Below, one piece after another: positions 7,534-16,928 of a DNA stretch of 17,827 nt (its first letter is position 1; each line of letters starts with the position of its first letter). The position numbers and the translations under genes are program-made. The notes under the pieces are model-generated. The model was not told where the DNA came from and did no database searches. It worked only from the letters and a program-made list of their open reading frames with translations. Source of the stretch: Deinococcus sp. (GTDB lineage: Bacteria > Deinococcota > Deinococci > Deinococcales > Deinococcaceae); NCBI GenBank assembly GCA_028287665.1, contig JAQBPF010000443.1, forward strand, positions 1-17,827. Direction: 5' to 3'.

Positions 7534-8082
7534 ATGCGTGTCGCCGCCCTCCTCAGTTGTCTTGTGCTGGCCCTGGTTCCAGTCGCGGGTGCCGCCGTGC
7601 CCAGCGGATATTACCCCCACACCACCGGCACGCGCTGGACCTATTCCAGTGGAGAAACGCAGGAGGTCGGCAAGCCCGCCCTTTACCGGGGGGTGCGCGT
7701 GGTGCCTGTGGCCCACCAGTACGGCAGCACCGTATACACCCAGGACCTGCTGGAGTACCGCGCTGACGGCAGCGTGTGGCTGCGCGGCGTGAACGCAGGC
7801 GGGCGTGTGAACTGGTACACGCCGCCGCTGAACGTGTATCCACCCGGCCCGCTTGTGCCCGGGCAAACCTGGAGCAGCGCCAGTGGCACGCTGAAATCAG
7901 CCAGCACGGTCAGGGGTGCGGAGCCGCTGCGGGTGGGGAGCGTCTCTTACAACGCGCTGGTGATCCGCACGGTACTGACCAGTGGGGGCCGCCAGAGCAC
8001 TCAGCTGACCTACTTTGTGCCCACCGTGGGCGTGGTGCGCTACCAGACCGCAGACGGCAGCCAGATCGATCTGGTGAAATAG
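7534..8082 (+). CDS. Secreted protein of unknown function (182 aa)
   Basis: Starting at ATG 7534 the protein has a Sec signal peptide: a short basic start MR, hydrophobic core VAALLSCLVLALVPVAG and a likely cleavage after AGA (about residue 20). The mature part is beta-rich and begins PSGYYPHTTGTRWTYSSGE, a motif type seen in bacterial secreted proteins that open with 'yyPl..G..W.Y'. It continues with repeated strands (RGVRVVPVAHQYGS, LEYRADGSVWLRGVN) and ends QIDLVK. It has one Cys in the signal only and no lipobox. The frame runs back to GTG 7504, but the added residues would spoil the signal peptide. No function is assigned. It is probably periplasmic or extracellular. Confidence 0.8.
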   Translation: MRVAALLSCLVLALVPVAGAAVPSGYYPHTTGTRWTYSSGETQEVGKPALYRGVRVVPVAHQYGSTVYTQDLLEYRADGSVWLRGVNAGGRVNWYTPPLNVYPPGPLVPGQTWSSASGTLKSASTVRGAEPLRVGSVSYNALVIRTVLTSGGRQSTQLTYFVPTVGVVRYQTADGSQIDLVK

Positions 8083-8382
8083 GGGCCTGGACCTGGGCAG
8101 TTCAGCTGATCGGCAGCGTCCAGAAGAGGCGCGGCGCAGCAGTCAGGTCGTTTCTGGATTCTTTATCGTTGGATGCTGAGCAGCGGCCACCGACACCAAA
8201 TTCTGACAACAGACTGGACACAGGCAACAGAGCGCACGCAGAAGACCGAGAAACGGCAGGAAATTTAGCCTACCAGCACGGCTCTACGACCTTCCGGCAC
8301 AACCGGAATCAGGACAATGGGGGGGAAGTTCTCCGCTCATTAAGATACTCCCCCAGATGAGTTTGCGCTGTGATCTGTTCGC

Positions 8383-8412
8383 CTGACAGAGGGATGACCG
8401 GGCGCATAGAGT
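8383..8412 (+). promoter_or_regulatory. Candidate hpf promoter
   Basis: CTGACA (8383-8388, five of six to the -35 consensus) is followed after 18 bases by TAGAGT (8407-8412, TANNNT type). Transcription would begin near 8419, that is, right at the leader hairpin 8417-8455. Confidence 0.45.
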
Positions 8413-8416
8413 GAAC

Positions 8417-8455
8417 TCCCGGCAAGACCGTGACCCCATACCACCTCTGCCGGGA
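8417..8455 (+). promoter_or_regulatory. Hairpin at the 5' end of the hpf leader
   Basis: TCCCGGCA (8417-8424) is perfectly complementary to TGCCGGGA (8448-8455), giving an eight-pair GC-rich stem around a 23-base loop. The stem ends three bases before the Shine-Dalgarno AGGAGA (8459-8464). It could stabilise the mRNA or affect ribosome access; that effect is inference. Confidence 0.5.
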
Positions 8456-8473
8456 CACAGGAGAGTGAAAGCT

Positions 8474-9037
8474 GTGCACATCTACAAGCTGTCTGGCCGA
8501 AACGTCGAAGTAACCGATGCCATGCGCGATTACGTCGAGGAGAAACTCACGCGACTGGACCGCTACAGCGACCAGATCACCGATGCACGCGTGACACTGA
8601 CGGTCAGAGAAGTACGGGATTCAGGACGCCGCAACCGCGTTGAAGTGCAGCTGAACGTGCCCCACGGCATCATCCGGGCCGAAGAACACCACGCCGATAT
8701 GTACGCCGCCATCGACAAGGCCAGCGACGTGTTAGAGCGTCAGCTCCGCAAATTCAAGACCCGCTTTCTGAAGCACCGCACCGACGCCATTCCGGCCCCG
8801 GAACCCGGCCTGGCCGAAGCCGACGTGGCCGCAGGACTGGACGACGTGAGCGAATTCAGGCCCGAAATCGTGCGTCAGAAGAAGTTCGACATGCGCCCCA
8901 TGAGCGCCGAGGACGCCGTGGCGCAGATGGAAGCCCTCGGACACGATTTCTACGTCTTCAAGAACATGAGTTCCGACATCTGCAACGTGGTGTACCGCCG
9001 CCACGACGGACATTTTGGCTTGATCGAACCCAGCTGA
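8474..9037 (+). CDS. hpf: Ribosome hibernation promoting factor, long form
   Basis: A 187-aa long HPF (YfiA/RaiA superfamily), which binds the 30S subunit at the mRNA/tRNA channel and pairs ribosomes into inactive 100S dimers in stationary phase or stress. The N-terminal S30AE fold spans about 1-100 (MHIYKLSGRNVEVTDAMRDY, then MYAAIDKASDVLERQLRKFKTR). An acidic linker follows. The C-terminal dimerisation domain runs from about 128 (EIVRQKKFDMRPMSAEDA) to the end (VYRRHDGHFGLIEP). GTG 8474 is chosen because AGGAGA (8459-8464) stands ten bases upstream and the family begins MxIxxxGRN. GTG 8465 and 8411 are in frame but poorer. The leader carries a hairpin beside the Shine-Dalgarno. Confidence 0.94.
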   Translation: MHIYKLSGRNVEVTDAMRDYVEEKLTRLDRYSDQITDARVTLTVREVRDSGRRNRVEVQLNVPHGIIRAEEHHADMYAAIDKASDVLERQLRKFKTRFLKHRTDAIPAPEPGLAEADVAAGLDDVSEFRPEIVRQKKFDMRPMSAEDAVAQMEALGHDFYVFKNMSSDICNVVYRRHDGHFGLIEPS

Positions 9038-9155
9038 GCCCAGGCGGCCCAGGCAACAGGCCCTACCGCTTTGTAGCCTCTGTCCCTCCGCAGTGACGTT
9101 CCTTCTTCATTCGGCAAAGTGGCAGCCCTCTCACAGCATGCTCAAGACAATCGCG

Positions 9156-9187
9156 GCGGGCATGGAAGTGAGTCCTTCCATGCCCGC
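9156..9187. repeat. Twelve-pair hairpin after hpf
   Basis: GCGGGCATGGAA (9156-9167) and TTCCATGCCCGC (9176-9187) match perfectly around an eight-base loop. It lies about 120 bases after hpf and 90 before the acyl kinase. No T-run follows on the plus strand, so it may be a factor-assisted terminator, an mRNA-stabilising end or a repeat. The rest of the gap 9038-9262 shows nothing else. Confidence 0.6.
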
Positions 9188-9262
9188 TCTGCTGTCGTGG
9201 TCTCCCACTTGCTTAAGCATTAGGGTGCAACAAAGGACAAGGCAGAGGGGGGACCGGGATGC

Positions 9263-9268
9263 TACGCT
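9263..9268 (+). promoter_or_regulatory. -10 element for the acyl kinase gene
   Basis: TACGCT ends nine bases before ATG 9278 and no Shine-Dalgarno is present. GTG 9269, directly after it, is the alternative start but is too close to the hexamer for a leaderless mRNA. Confidence 0.4.
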
Positions 9269-9277
9269 GTGGCGTTT

Positions 9278-10432
9278 ATGATCGCGCATGTGATCAATCC
9301 AGGGTCCAGCAGCGTGAAACTTGCGTGTGCAGCCATCGAACCTAGCCTGAACCCAGCGCTGCCGGGGCAACTGCGTGTCCAGCTCGAACGGGCCGAATTG
9401 CCTCTGTCTGGCCCCCCCAGCACCGCCCAACTGGAGGAGCTGAAAGCCCAGATTCGCACCCTGACCGCCGACTGGCCCACACCAGACGCCGTGGTGGGGC
9501 GCGGGGGCCTGATCGGGCGGGTCCCTGCCGGAACCTACCGCGTGACGCCGGAACTGGCCGAATACGCCCTGCAGGGAGAGGGGGCCTCAGAACCTGCCAA
9601 TTTCGGTGGCCCGCTGGCTCTGGCCCTGGCAGATGCCTGGGGGGTTCCGGCCTATATCGTGGACCCTCAGAGTGTGGATGAGCTGTTGCCCGAAGCCCGC
9701 GCGACCGGAGTGCAGGGTGTCACGCGGGCCACCCGCTTTCATACCCTGAATGCCCGTGTGGTGGCCCGCCGCGCCGCACATGAAGTCGGCAAACGGCTGG
9801 GTGATGCCCGAGTGGTCGTGGCCCATCTGGGGGCGACCACCAGCGTCACGGCCTTTGACGGGGGACGCGCCATAGACACCACGGGCACTGGCCCCGACGG
9901 TGGCCCCATGGGTGCCATGCAGGGTGGCCCGCTGCCTGCCCGCGCCCTGCTCCGGCTGATGCGTGAGCAGGGCGAGGCCGCGACCCTGCGGCTGTTGGCC
10001 GGAGAAAGCGGCTTCCGCGCCCTGACAGGCAGTGCCAACCTGAAAGACCTGGAAACCCGTGAATTGAGCGACCCAGCAGTGCAGGCCGCCACAGCCGCCT
10101 TTGTGCAGCAGGCATGCAAGGCTATCGGTGAGCAGTGTGCCGCGTTGCCGGGCCGCCCCCACGCCATTGCCCTGACAGGCGGGATTGCCCGCTGGGACGG
10201 TCTGGTAGACCGGATAGAGCGGCGGGTGGCCTGGATTGCCCCCGTGATCGTGGTGCCGGGGGAACTGGAACTCGAAGCCCTGGCTGAAGGCGTGGGCCGC
10301 GTGCTGCTGGGGCTGGAGCAGGTGCGTCAGTGGCCGCACGCCTCGCCTACGGTTGGCCCGGTGGCGACTCCGGCGGCGGCAGGCTCGGTCACCACCTCTC
10401 CTCCACGGCCTACCTCCAGCGAGAACGCCTAG
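9278..10432 (+). CDS. buk: Butyrate kinase family acyl kinase
   Basis: A 384-aa cytoplasmic enzyme of the acetokinase superfamily, closest by motif to butyrate/branched-chain-fatty-acid kinases (acyl phosphate + ADP = acid + ATP). It has the phosphate loop VINPGSSSVK (5-14), GRGGL followed by GTYRV (from residue 74; the butyrate kinase type, not the acetate kinase 'HRVVHGG'), VVAHLGATTSVTAF, TGPDGGPMGAMQGG, SGFRALTGSANLKDLE and IALTGGIA near the end. The last ~30 residues form a Pro/Ala/Ser/Thr-rich tail (PTVGPVATPAAAGS...) not expected in the family. No phosphate butyryltransferase gene (ptb), the usual partner, is adjacent, so the real substrate is open. The next gene begins two bases after the stop. 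Confidence 0.88.
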   Translation: MIAHVINPGSSSVKLACAAIEPSLNPALPGQLRVQLERAELPLSGPPSTAQLEELKAQIRTLTADWPTPDAVVGRGGLIGRVPAGTYRVTPELAEYALQGEGASEPANFGGPLALALADAWGVPAYIVDPQSVDELLPEARATGVQGVTRATRFHTLNARVVARRAAHEVGKRLGDARVVVAHLGATTSVTAFDGGRAIDTTGTGPDGGPMGAMQGGPLPARALLRLMREQGEAATLRLLAGESGFRALTGSANLKDLETRELSDPAVQAATAAFVQQACKAIGEQCAALPGRPHAIALTGGIARWDGLVDRIERRVAWIAPVIVVPGELELEALAEGVGRVLLGLEQVRQWPHASPTVGPVATPAAAGSVTTSPPRPTSSENA

Positions 10433-10433
10433 C

Positions 10434-10811
10434 GTGGCCCGCCGCCGCCCAAACGCCCGCGCTGTGCCGGAACCCATCCGGGCCACCAGCATGTGGCGCG
10501 TGGATCAGGTGTTCCTGGCCCGCAAGGGGCAACGGGTCGAGGTCATCTGCTCCCTGGTCAACGACCGCAGCGGGCTACGCAACCTCAGCGTGATCGCGCC
10601 CACTGAAGATCCCCGCGAGGCCGTGCGGCATGCAGCCCGGTTTATTGCGGGCAAAGGCAACGTCAGCACCGCCAGAAATGCCCGCGTGCGCTGGACCCGC
10701 GAGCAGAGCACCTCGCTTCAGGATGAACTGATCCGGGATGAGGAGCTGGAAGACGACTTTCAGGATGAATTTGAGGAGATGTTGGCTGCGGTACGTGACC
10801 AGATGCGGTGA
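10434..10811 (+). CDS. Hypothetical protein with acidic C-terminal tail (125 aa)
   Basis: Unrecognised. GTG 10434 lies one base after the kinase stop (TAG 10430-10432), which suggests translational coupling, and the codons from there have GC-rich third positions. ATG 10491 (MWRVDQVFLARKG) is the alternative. The N-terminal 20 residues are basic. The core RVEVICSLVNDRSGLRNLSVIAP, then DPREAVRHAARFIAGKGNV looks like a small alpha/beta domain. Residues 97-117 are strongly acidic (DELIRDEELEDDF...). There is no signal peptide or membrane segment. The bipolar charge could mean binding to a basic partner, but no function is assigned. Confidence 0.7.
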   Translation: MARRRPNARAVPEPIRATSMWRVDQVFLARKGQRVEVICSLVNDRSGLRNLSVIAPTEDPREAVRHAARFIAGKGNVSTARNARVRWTREQSTSLQDELIRDEELEDDFQDEFEEMLAAVRDQMR

Positions 10812-10865
10812 AGAAAGATCAACGGAGCTGACACTTACTTGGCAGCCCTGACAACAGGGCACAAC

Positions 10866-10889
10866 AAAAACCCCCACCATTCGGCGGGG
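10866..10889 (-). terminator. Intrinsic terminator of the initiator tRNA gene
   Basis: On the minus strand CCCCGCC, loop GAAT, GGTGGGG (one G-T wobble) and a G plus five T form a textbook terminator 20 bases after the tRNA 3' end. The purines of the other strand do not give a plus-strand terminator. Confidence 0.88.
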
Positions 10890-10909
10890 AATCTTTGCTG
10901 AATCTACTT

Positions 10910-10986
<77 letters not shown>

Positions 10987-11052
10987 TCAACCTTGCTGCT
11001 TACAACCCAAGACACTCAGCGTACTGACACCAACTGTGCTCTGGTTGCTTTT

Positions 11053-11069
11053 CACCGTGCCGGACGGTG
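11053..11069 (-). other. Hairpin in the tRNA-fMet leader
   Basis: CACCGT (11053-11058) and ACGGTG (11064-11069) form a six-pair stem with a five-base loop within the ~95-base leader between promoter and tRNA. On the plus strand it is followed by TTTCTT, so it could instead stop plus-strand read-through from the 125-aa gene. Confidence 0.4.
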
Positions 11070-11088
11070 TTTCTTCCGGCGCTTAGGA

Positions 11089-11117
11089 ATAGTACCGCGG
11101 GTTTTGCGAACTGTCAA
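11089..11117 (-). promoter_or_regulatory. Consensus promoter of the initiator tRNA gene
   Basis: On the minus strand TTGACA (complement of 11112-11117), a 17-base spacer and TACTAT (complement of 11089-11094) form the best sigma-70-type promoter in the window, as expected for a stable RNA. Transcription should start near 11082. Confidence 0.88.
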
Positions 11118-11194
11118 CACCCCGTGTACACAGCCCCTTGATCGAGCCTTGATCTACCGCAGACAATCCCACGGCTGGCATGAGCGCGGGCGGG

Positions 11195-11200
11195 TAGGCT
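11195..11200 (+). promoter_or_regulatory. -10 element for idi, probably leaderless
   Basis: TAGGCT ends six bases before GTG 11207. It is the same hexamer as ahead of the HAD gene. No Shine-Dalgarno or clear -35 is visible. Confidence 0.5.
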
Positions 11201-11206
11201 GGAGCC

Positions 11207-12271
11207 GTGAGCAGCGGCAGCAGAGAGAACAGCACCCAGGCAGGAACCACAGGGCTACAGGAGCGCAAGCTGCGGCATATAGAGGCCTGCCTGCGCCCCG
11301 AGAGCCAGTACGCGGGCGTGACCACCGGGCTAGAGCGTGTGCCGTGGCCCTACCGCGCTCTGCCAGGGCTGAATCTGGATGAGGTTGGGTTAACTACACC
11401 GCTGCTGGGCCGAATCCTGAGCGCACCGGTGCTGATCGGGGCAATGACTGGTGGAGCCGAACGGGCCGCCCTGATCAACCGAAATCTGGCGGTGGCCGCG
11501 CAACGCCTCGGCGTGGGCATGATGCTGGGTTCACAGCGCGTCATGCTGGAGCATCCATCGGCGGCGGCCAGTTTCCGGATCCGCGAACTGGCCCCCGACA
11601 TCCTGCTGATTGGCAATCTGGGAGCCGCGCAATTCTTATCCACCCGCACTCGGGGCGCTTATGGTGCCGTGGAGGCCACCCGCGCCGTGCAGGAGGTGGG
11701 AGCCGACGCACTGGCAATCCATGTCAACCCGCTTCAGGAGGCGCTGCAACTGGACGGAGACACCAACTGGGCAGGCATGGCCGGGCGTCTGAGCGAGGTC
11801 GTGCCTGAACTGGGCTTTCCGGTGGTGCTCAAGGAGGTGGGGCACGGACTGGACGCCGCCACTCTGCGGGCGGTCGCAGGCGCAGGCTTTGCGGCGTTTG
11901 ATGTGGCAGGCGCGGGCGGTACCAGTTGGGCACGGGTCGAGCAGTTGGTGCATCACGGCCGGGTCATCACGCCTGACCTGTGCGAGGTGGGCCTGCCGAC
12001 CGCGCAGGCCATCCGGGAGGCCCGCCACGCCGCCCCTCACACGCCCCTGATCGCTTCCGGCGGTATCCGCAGCGGCCTGGACGCCGCCCGCGCCCTCAGG
12101 TTGGGAGCCAGCGCTGTGGCTGTGGCCCGCCCGCTGCTGGAACCTGCGCTGGAAAGTGCCGAGGCCGTGGAGGCCTGGCTCCGCCAATTTATTCATGAGC
12201 TGCGGGTGGCCCTGTTTGTGGGCGGCTTCGAAAACGTGGCAGCCGCTCAGATCAGGCCAGAGGAGGAGTAG
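11207..12271 (+). CDS. fni: Type 2 isopentenyl-diphosphate isomerase (FMN-dependent)
   Basis: A 354-aa TIM-barrel flavoprotein that interconverts isopentenyl and dimethylallyl diphosphate, feeding carotenoid and menaquinone synthesis; it needs reduced FMN and Mg2+. Type 2 (not Nudix type 1) is shown by LQERKLRHIEACL near the N-terminus, IGAMTGG, GMMLGSQR, IGNLGAAQF, the active-site HVNPLQE (H172 to E178, with Gln177 and the Mg-binding Glu178), VVLKEVGHG, DVAGAGGTSWA and the phosphate-binding IASGGIRSGLDAARAL, then LGASAVAVARPLL. Length is normal. GTG 11207 follows TAGGCT by six bases, suggesting a leaderless mRNA. It ends one base from the convergent alr stop. Confidence 0.95.
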   Translation: MSSGSRENSTQAGTTGLQERKLRHIEACLRPESQYAGVTTGLERVPWPYRALPGLNLDEVGLTTPLLGRILSAPVLIGAMTGGAERAALINRNLAVAAQRLGVGMMLGSQRVMLEHPSAAASFRIRELAPDILLIGNLGAAQFLSTRTRGAYGAVEATRAVQEVGADALAIHVNPLQEALQLDGDTNWAGMAGRLSEVVPELGFPVVLKEVGHGLDAATLRAVAGAGFAAFDVAGAGGTSWARVEQLVHHGRVITPDLCEVGLPTAQAIREARHAAPHTPLIASGGIRSGLDAARALRLGASAVAVARPLLEPALESAEAVEAWLRQFIHELRVALFVGGFENVAAAQIRPEEE

Positions 12272-12272
12272 G

Positions 12273-13331
12273 TTACTGCGCCATTACGCGTTCCACCCGC
12301 GCTCCCAATCCGGTCAGTACCTCGTATTCAATCGTGCCGCCCCACTCGGCCACATCGGTCACGGTGATGGTATCCGGTCCCCAGAGGTCGGCCCAGTCGC
12401 CCACCTGAACGTCTAATCCGGTGACATCCACCATCATCTGATCCATGCAGATGCGGCCCAGCGTGGGGCGGCGCACTCCAGCCACTTGGACCGAGGCCTT
12501 GAGGGTCGCGTTGCGCGGGTAGCCGTCGGCGTAGCCCATGCCCACTGTCGCCACCACCGTTTCCTGCTGGGCATGCCACAGGCCACCGTAGCTCACGCTT
12601 TCGCCGGGGTAGGCGGTGTGAATGTGCGTGATCCGGGCCCGCAGGCTCATGACAGGTAGAAGGGGCACCACCCGGCGCAGATGCGGCGGCGCAAAACCGT
12701 AGCTGGCCAGCCCAGGCCGTGCCAGTCTCATGCCCGGCAACTGGCCCAGGCTCAGGATGCCGCCGCCGTTGGAAGCGTGCGCCAGCACTGGAGGCAGTTG
12801 GGTCAATACGCCCCGGAAGCGCTCCAGTTGCGTGTAGGCAAAGGTCAGGTCAGGCTCGTCTGCGCTGGCAAAGTGGGTGTAAGCGCCTTCCAGCAGGCCA
12901 CGTTCGGCCAGCCGTTGCCCAATGACCACGGCTTCGGCAGGCCGCGCTCCCAGGCGGTTCATGCCCGTATCGATTTTCAGGTGGGCGCGGGCGTGGGGGG
13001 GCAAAGCGTCGGCCTCGGCCAGAGAAGACACGGGCAGGCGCACGCCCAGATCAGCCAGCGGTCCCACTTCATCCGGCATCGGCGGAGTCAGCAGCAAGAT
13101 GGGTTTTCCGGGGTTCAGAGCGGCCAACTGCGCCGCCTCACGCGGCAGAGCCACGGCCAGCCCCCACACATCCGGATGCTGGGCAGCCACCCGCGCCACC
13201 AGTTCCAGGCCATGTCCATAAGCATCGGCCTTGACGGGCAACAGCAAGGGAACGCCCGCCCGAGCACTCAGGGCAGTCAGGTTGTCCCGCAGGGCAGAAA
13301 CGGAAATGTGGGCCACAGCACGCGAAAGCAC
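12273..13331 (-). CDS. alr: Alanine racemase
   Basis: A 352-aa PLP enzyme of fold type III converting L- to D-alanine for peptidoglycan. The PLP Lys is K34 in LLPVKADAYGHG, the second catalytic base is Tyr248 in SVSYGGLW, and LKIDTGMNRLG, PGMRLARPGLASYG and GYPRN are standard family segments. PTLGRICMDQMMVDVT lies in the C-terminal beta domain. Length is normal. GTG 13331 is used, and TACCAT ends six bases ahead of it. It is a single gene converging on fni. The alternative, a secondary racemase, is unlikely given the intact motifs. Confidence 0.95.
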   Translation of the reverse strand: MLSRAVAHISVSALRDNLTALSARAGVPLLLPVKADAYGHGLELVARVAAQHPDVWGLAVALPREAAQLAALNPGKPILLLTPPMPDEVGPLADLGVRLPVSSLAEADALPPHARAHLKIDTGMNRLGARPAEAVVIGQRLAERGLLEGAYTHFASADEPDLTFAYTQLERFRGVLTQLPPVLAHASNGGGILSLGQLPGMRLARPGLASYGFAPPHLRRVVPLLPVMSLRARITHIHTAYPGESVSYGGLWHAQQETVVATVGMGYADGYPRNATLKASVQVAGVRRPTLGRICMDQMMVDVTGLDVQVGDWADLWGPDTITVTDVAEWGGTIEYEVLTGLGARVERVMAQ

Positions 13332-13337
13332 CTGCCT

Positions 13338-13343
13338 ATGGTA
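13338..13343 (-). promoter_or_regulatory. -10 element for alr, probably leaderless
   Basis: TACCAT on the minus strand ends six bases before GTG 13331. No Shine-Dalgarno lies between. Confidence 0.45.
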
Positions 13344-13419
13344 GCGGCTTCAGTACCCATTTCGGCAGCCTCATCTGTATTTCTCATACCGTCCTGTCCG
13401 GTTCACTTGCTGACCGCTG

Positions 13420-13425
13420 TATGAT
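13420..13425 (+). promoter_or_regulatory. -10 element for the surface protein gene
   Basis: TATGAT, five of six to the consensus, ends eight bases before GTG 13434. No Shine-Dalgarno is seen. Confidence 0.5.
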
Positions 13426-13433
13426 TTCCGGCA

Positions 13434-15443
<2,010 letters not shown>

Positions 15444-15531
15444 CTCTGAACCGGTGGCACACCACACCAGAAGCTCGGCTGTACCTCTGATGTTGGTGGG
15501 CAATCTCGCGGCATTTTCGTGCGGCCTGGGC

Positions 15532-15537
15532 TAAACT
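15532..15537 (+). promoter_or_regulatory. -10 element for the lipoprotein gene, probably leaderless
   Basis: TAAACT ends six bases before ATG 15544. There is no Shine-Dalgarno. It separates this gene's transcription from the surface protein gene. Confidence 0.5.
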
Positions 15538-15543
15538 AAGAGC

Positions 15544-16065
15544 ATGAAGCGGGTGCTGCTCCTCATGTGCGCCGCCGCAGCTCTGGTGGCCTGTGGTGGG
15601 CTGTCATCAGCGCCCGCCCCCAGTGCCGGGGATCTGCTGAGCGCCCCCACGGCGCTGAATCTGGCGGGCCGAACCATAAAACTGGATGCCGCGCCGCAAC
15701 TGGCCCAGACCGACCTGAACCTGCGGGTGCGGGTGCAGACCTCGCACAAGCCGCTGCCCAAGTTGAAGGTGCTGGGGGTCTATATGGTCACGGCGGGCGG
15801 TGTCTGGAACGCCGCTCCTCAGGCAGCCCGCCCCTGTGACGCCCGCAACCGCTGCACACAGGTAACCGCCAGCGGCCCTGCACAGGGTTTGAAGGCAGCC
15901 ACAGGGGTCCAGGTCGTCGTGAACCTCAGCACCGCAGATGGACGCACCTACTGGCTCAGAGACGCTGCCAGTACCATCATGCAGGGCGGAACTGGCCAGA
16001 GCAGCACGGGCGCTGTGCAGCCGCTCCGGGCGTCCAAGACCAAAACCAAAGCGCTGAAGAACTGA
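15544..16065 (+). CDS. Lipoprotein of unknown function (173 aa)
   Basis: The N-terminus MKRVLLLMCAAAALVACGG is a lipoprotein signal with lipobox LVAC and lipidation at Cys17, so the mature protein is anchored in a membrane. A Ser/Ala/Pro-rich spacer follows, then a compact beta-rich domain of about 100 residues (LNLRVRVQTSHKPLPKLKVLGVYMV, VTASGPAQGLK, VQVVVNLSTADGRTYWL) with a Cys pair at RPCDARNRC. The basic C-terminus ends KTKTKALKN. No family is recognised. The ATG has TAAACT six bases upstream, and the gene ends at the strong hairpin 16095-16130. Confidence 0.85.
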   Translation: MKRVLLLMCAAAALVACGGLSSAPAPSAGDLLSAPTALNLAGRTIKLDAAPQLAQTDLNLRVRVQTSHKPLPKLKVLGVYMVTAGGVWNAAPQAARPCDARNRCTQVTASGPAQGLKAATGVQVVVNLSTADGRTYWLRDAASTIMQGGTGQSSTGAVQPLRASKTKTKALKN

Positions 16066-16094
16066 TTCCAGCCGCTCTGAAGCCATCAAGCAAG

Positions 16095-16130
16095 ACAGAA
16101 AGCCGCCCCTATCCAGAGGCGGCTTTCTGT
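16095..16130. terminator. Bidirectional terminator between the lipoprotein gene and sodA
   Basis: A perfect 13-pair stem, ACAGAAAGCCGCC (16095-16107) against GGCGGCTTTCTGT (16118-16130), with a ten-base loop. The T-containing 3' arm works in both directions, as expected between convergent genes ending at 16065 and 16149. Confidence 0.85.
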
Positions 16131-16148
16131 GAATGGGGGTGGTCTGGC

Positions 16149-16772
<624 letters not shown>

Positions 16773-16893
16773 GTCAACGTGCTCCTTTCGTGGGGCCAGA
16801 GGGTCACACCGCCCGCACGGTGCGGGGATGGTCTGGCATTGGCTTTCTATCTTACGCGTGCCTGATGTGCAGCGGGCAGGATGCATACTCTGA

Positions 16894-16918
16894 GGTGTGC
16901 TTTAAGAAAGCTCTCACC
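16894..16918 (-). terminator. Possible terminator after the iclR-type gene
   Basis: GGTG and CACC (16894-16897, 16915-16918) enclose GCTTT-AAG-AAAGC (16899-16911), making an interrupted hairpin ten bases after the regulator's stop. There is no T-run, so it is weak. Confidence 0.3.
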
Positions 16919-16928
16919 AACAGAAGGC

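Larger units (their letters stand above)
8083..8473. other. 390-base gap upstream of hpf
   Basis: No gene or RNA family was recognised in 8083-8380. The only structure there is a six-pair hairpin, TTCCGG-CACAA-CCGGAA (8292-8308). Its right end holds a candidate hpf promoter and a leader hairpin, listed separately. The frames open through it look like chance. Confidence 0.5.

Noticed and set aside
8411..8473. GTG 8411 as the start of hpf (longest frame)
   Set aside because: It would place the leader hairpin and the Shine-Dalgarno inside the coding region, and the added residues are not family-like.
10845..10860. GCCCTG-ACAA-CAGGGC hairpin after the 125-aa gene as a plus-strand terminator
   Set aside because: Six pairs followed by ACAACAAAAA and no T-run; too weak to call.
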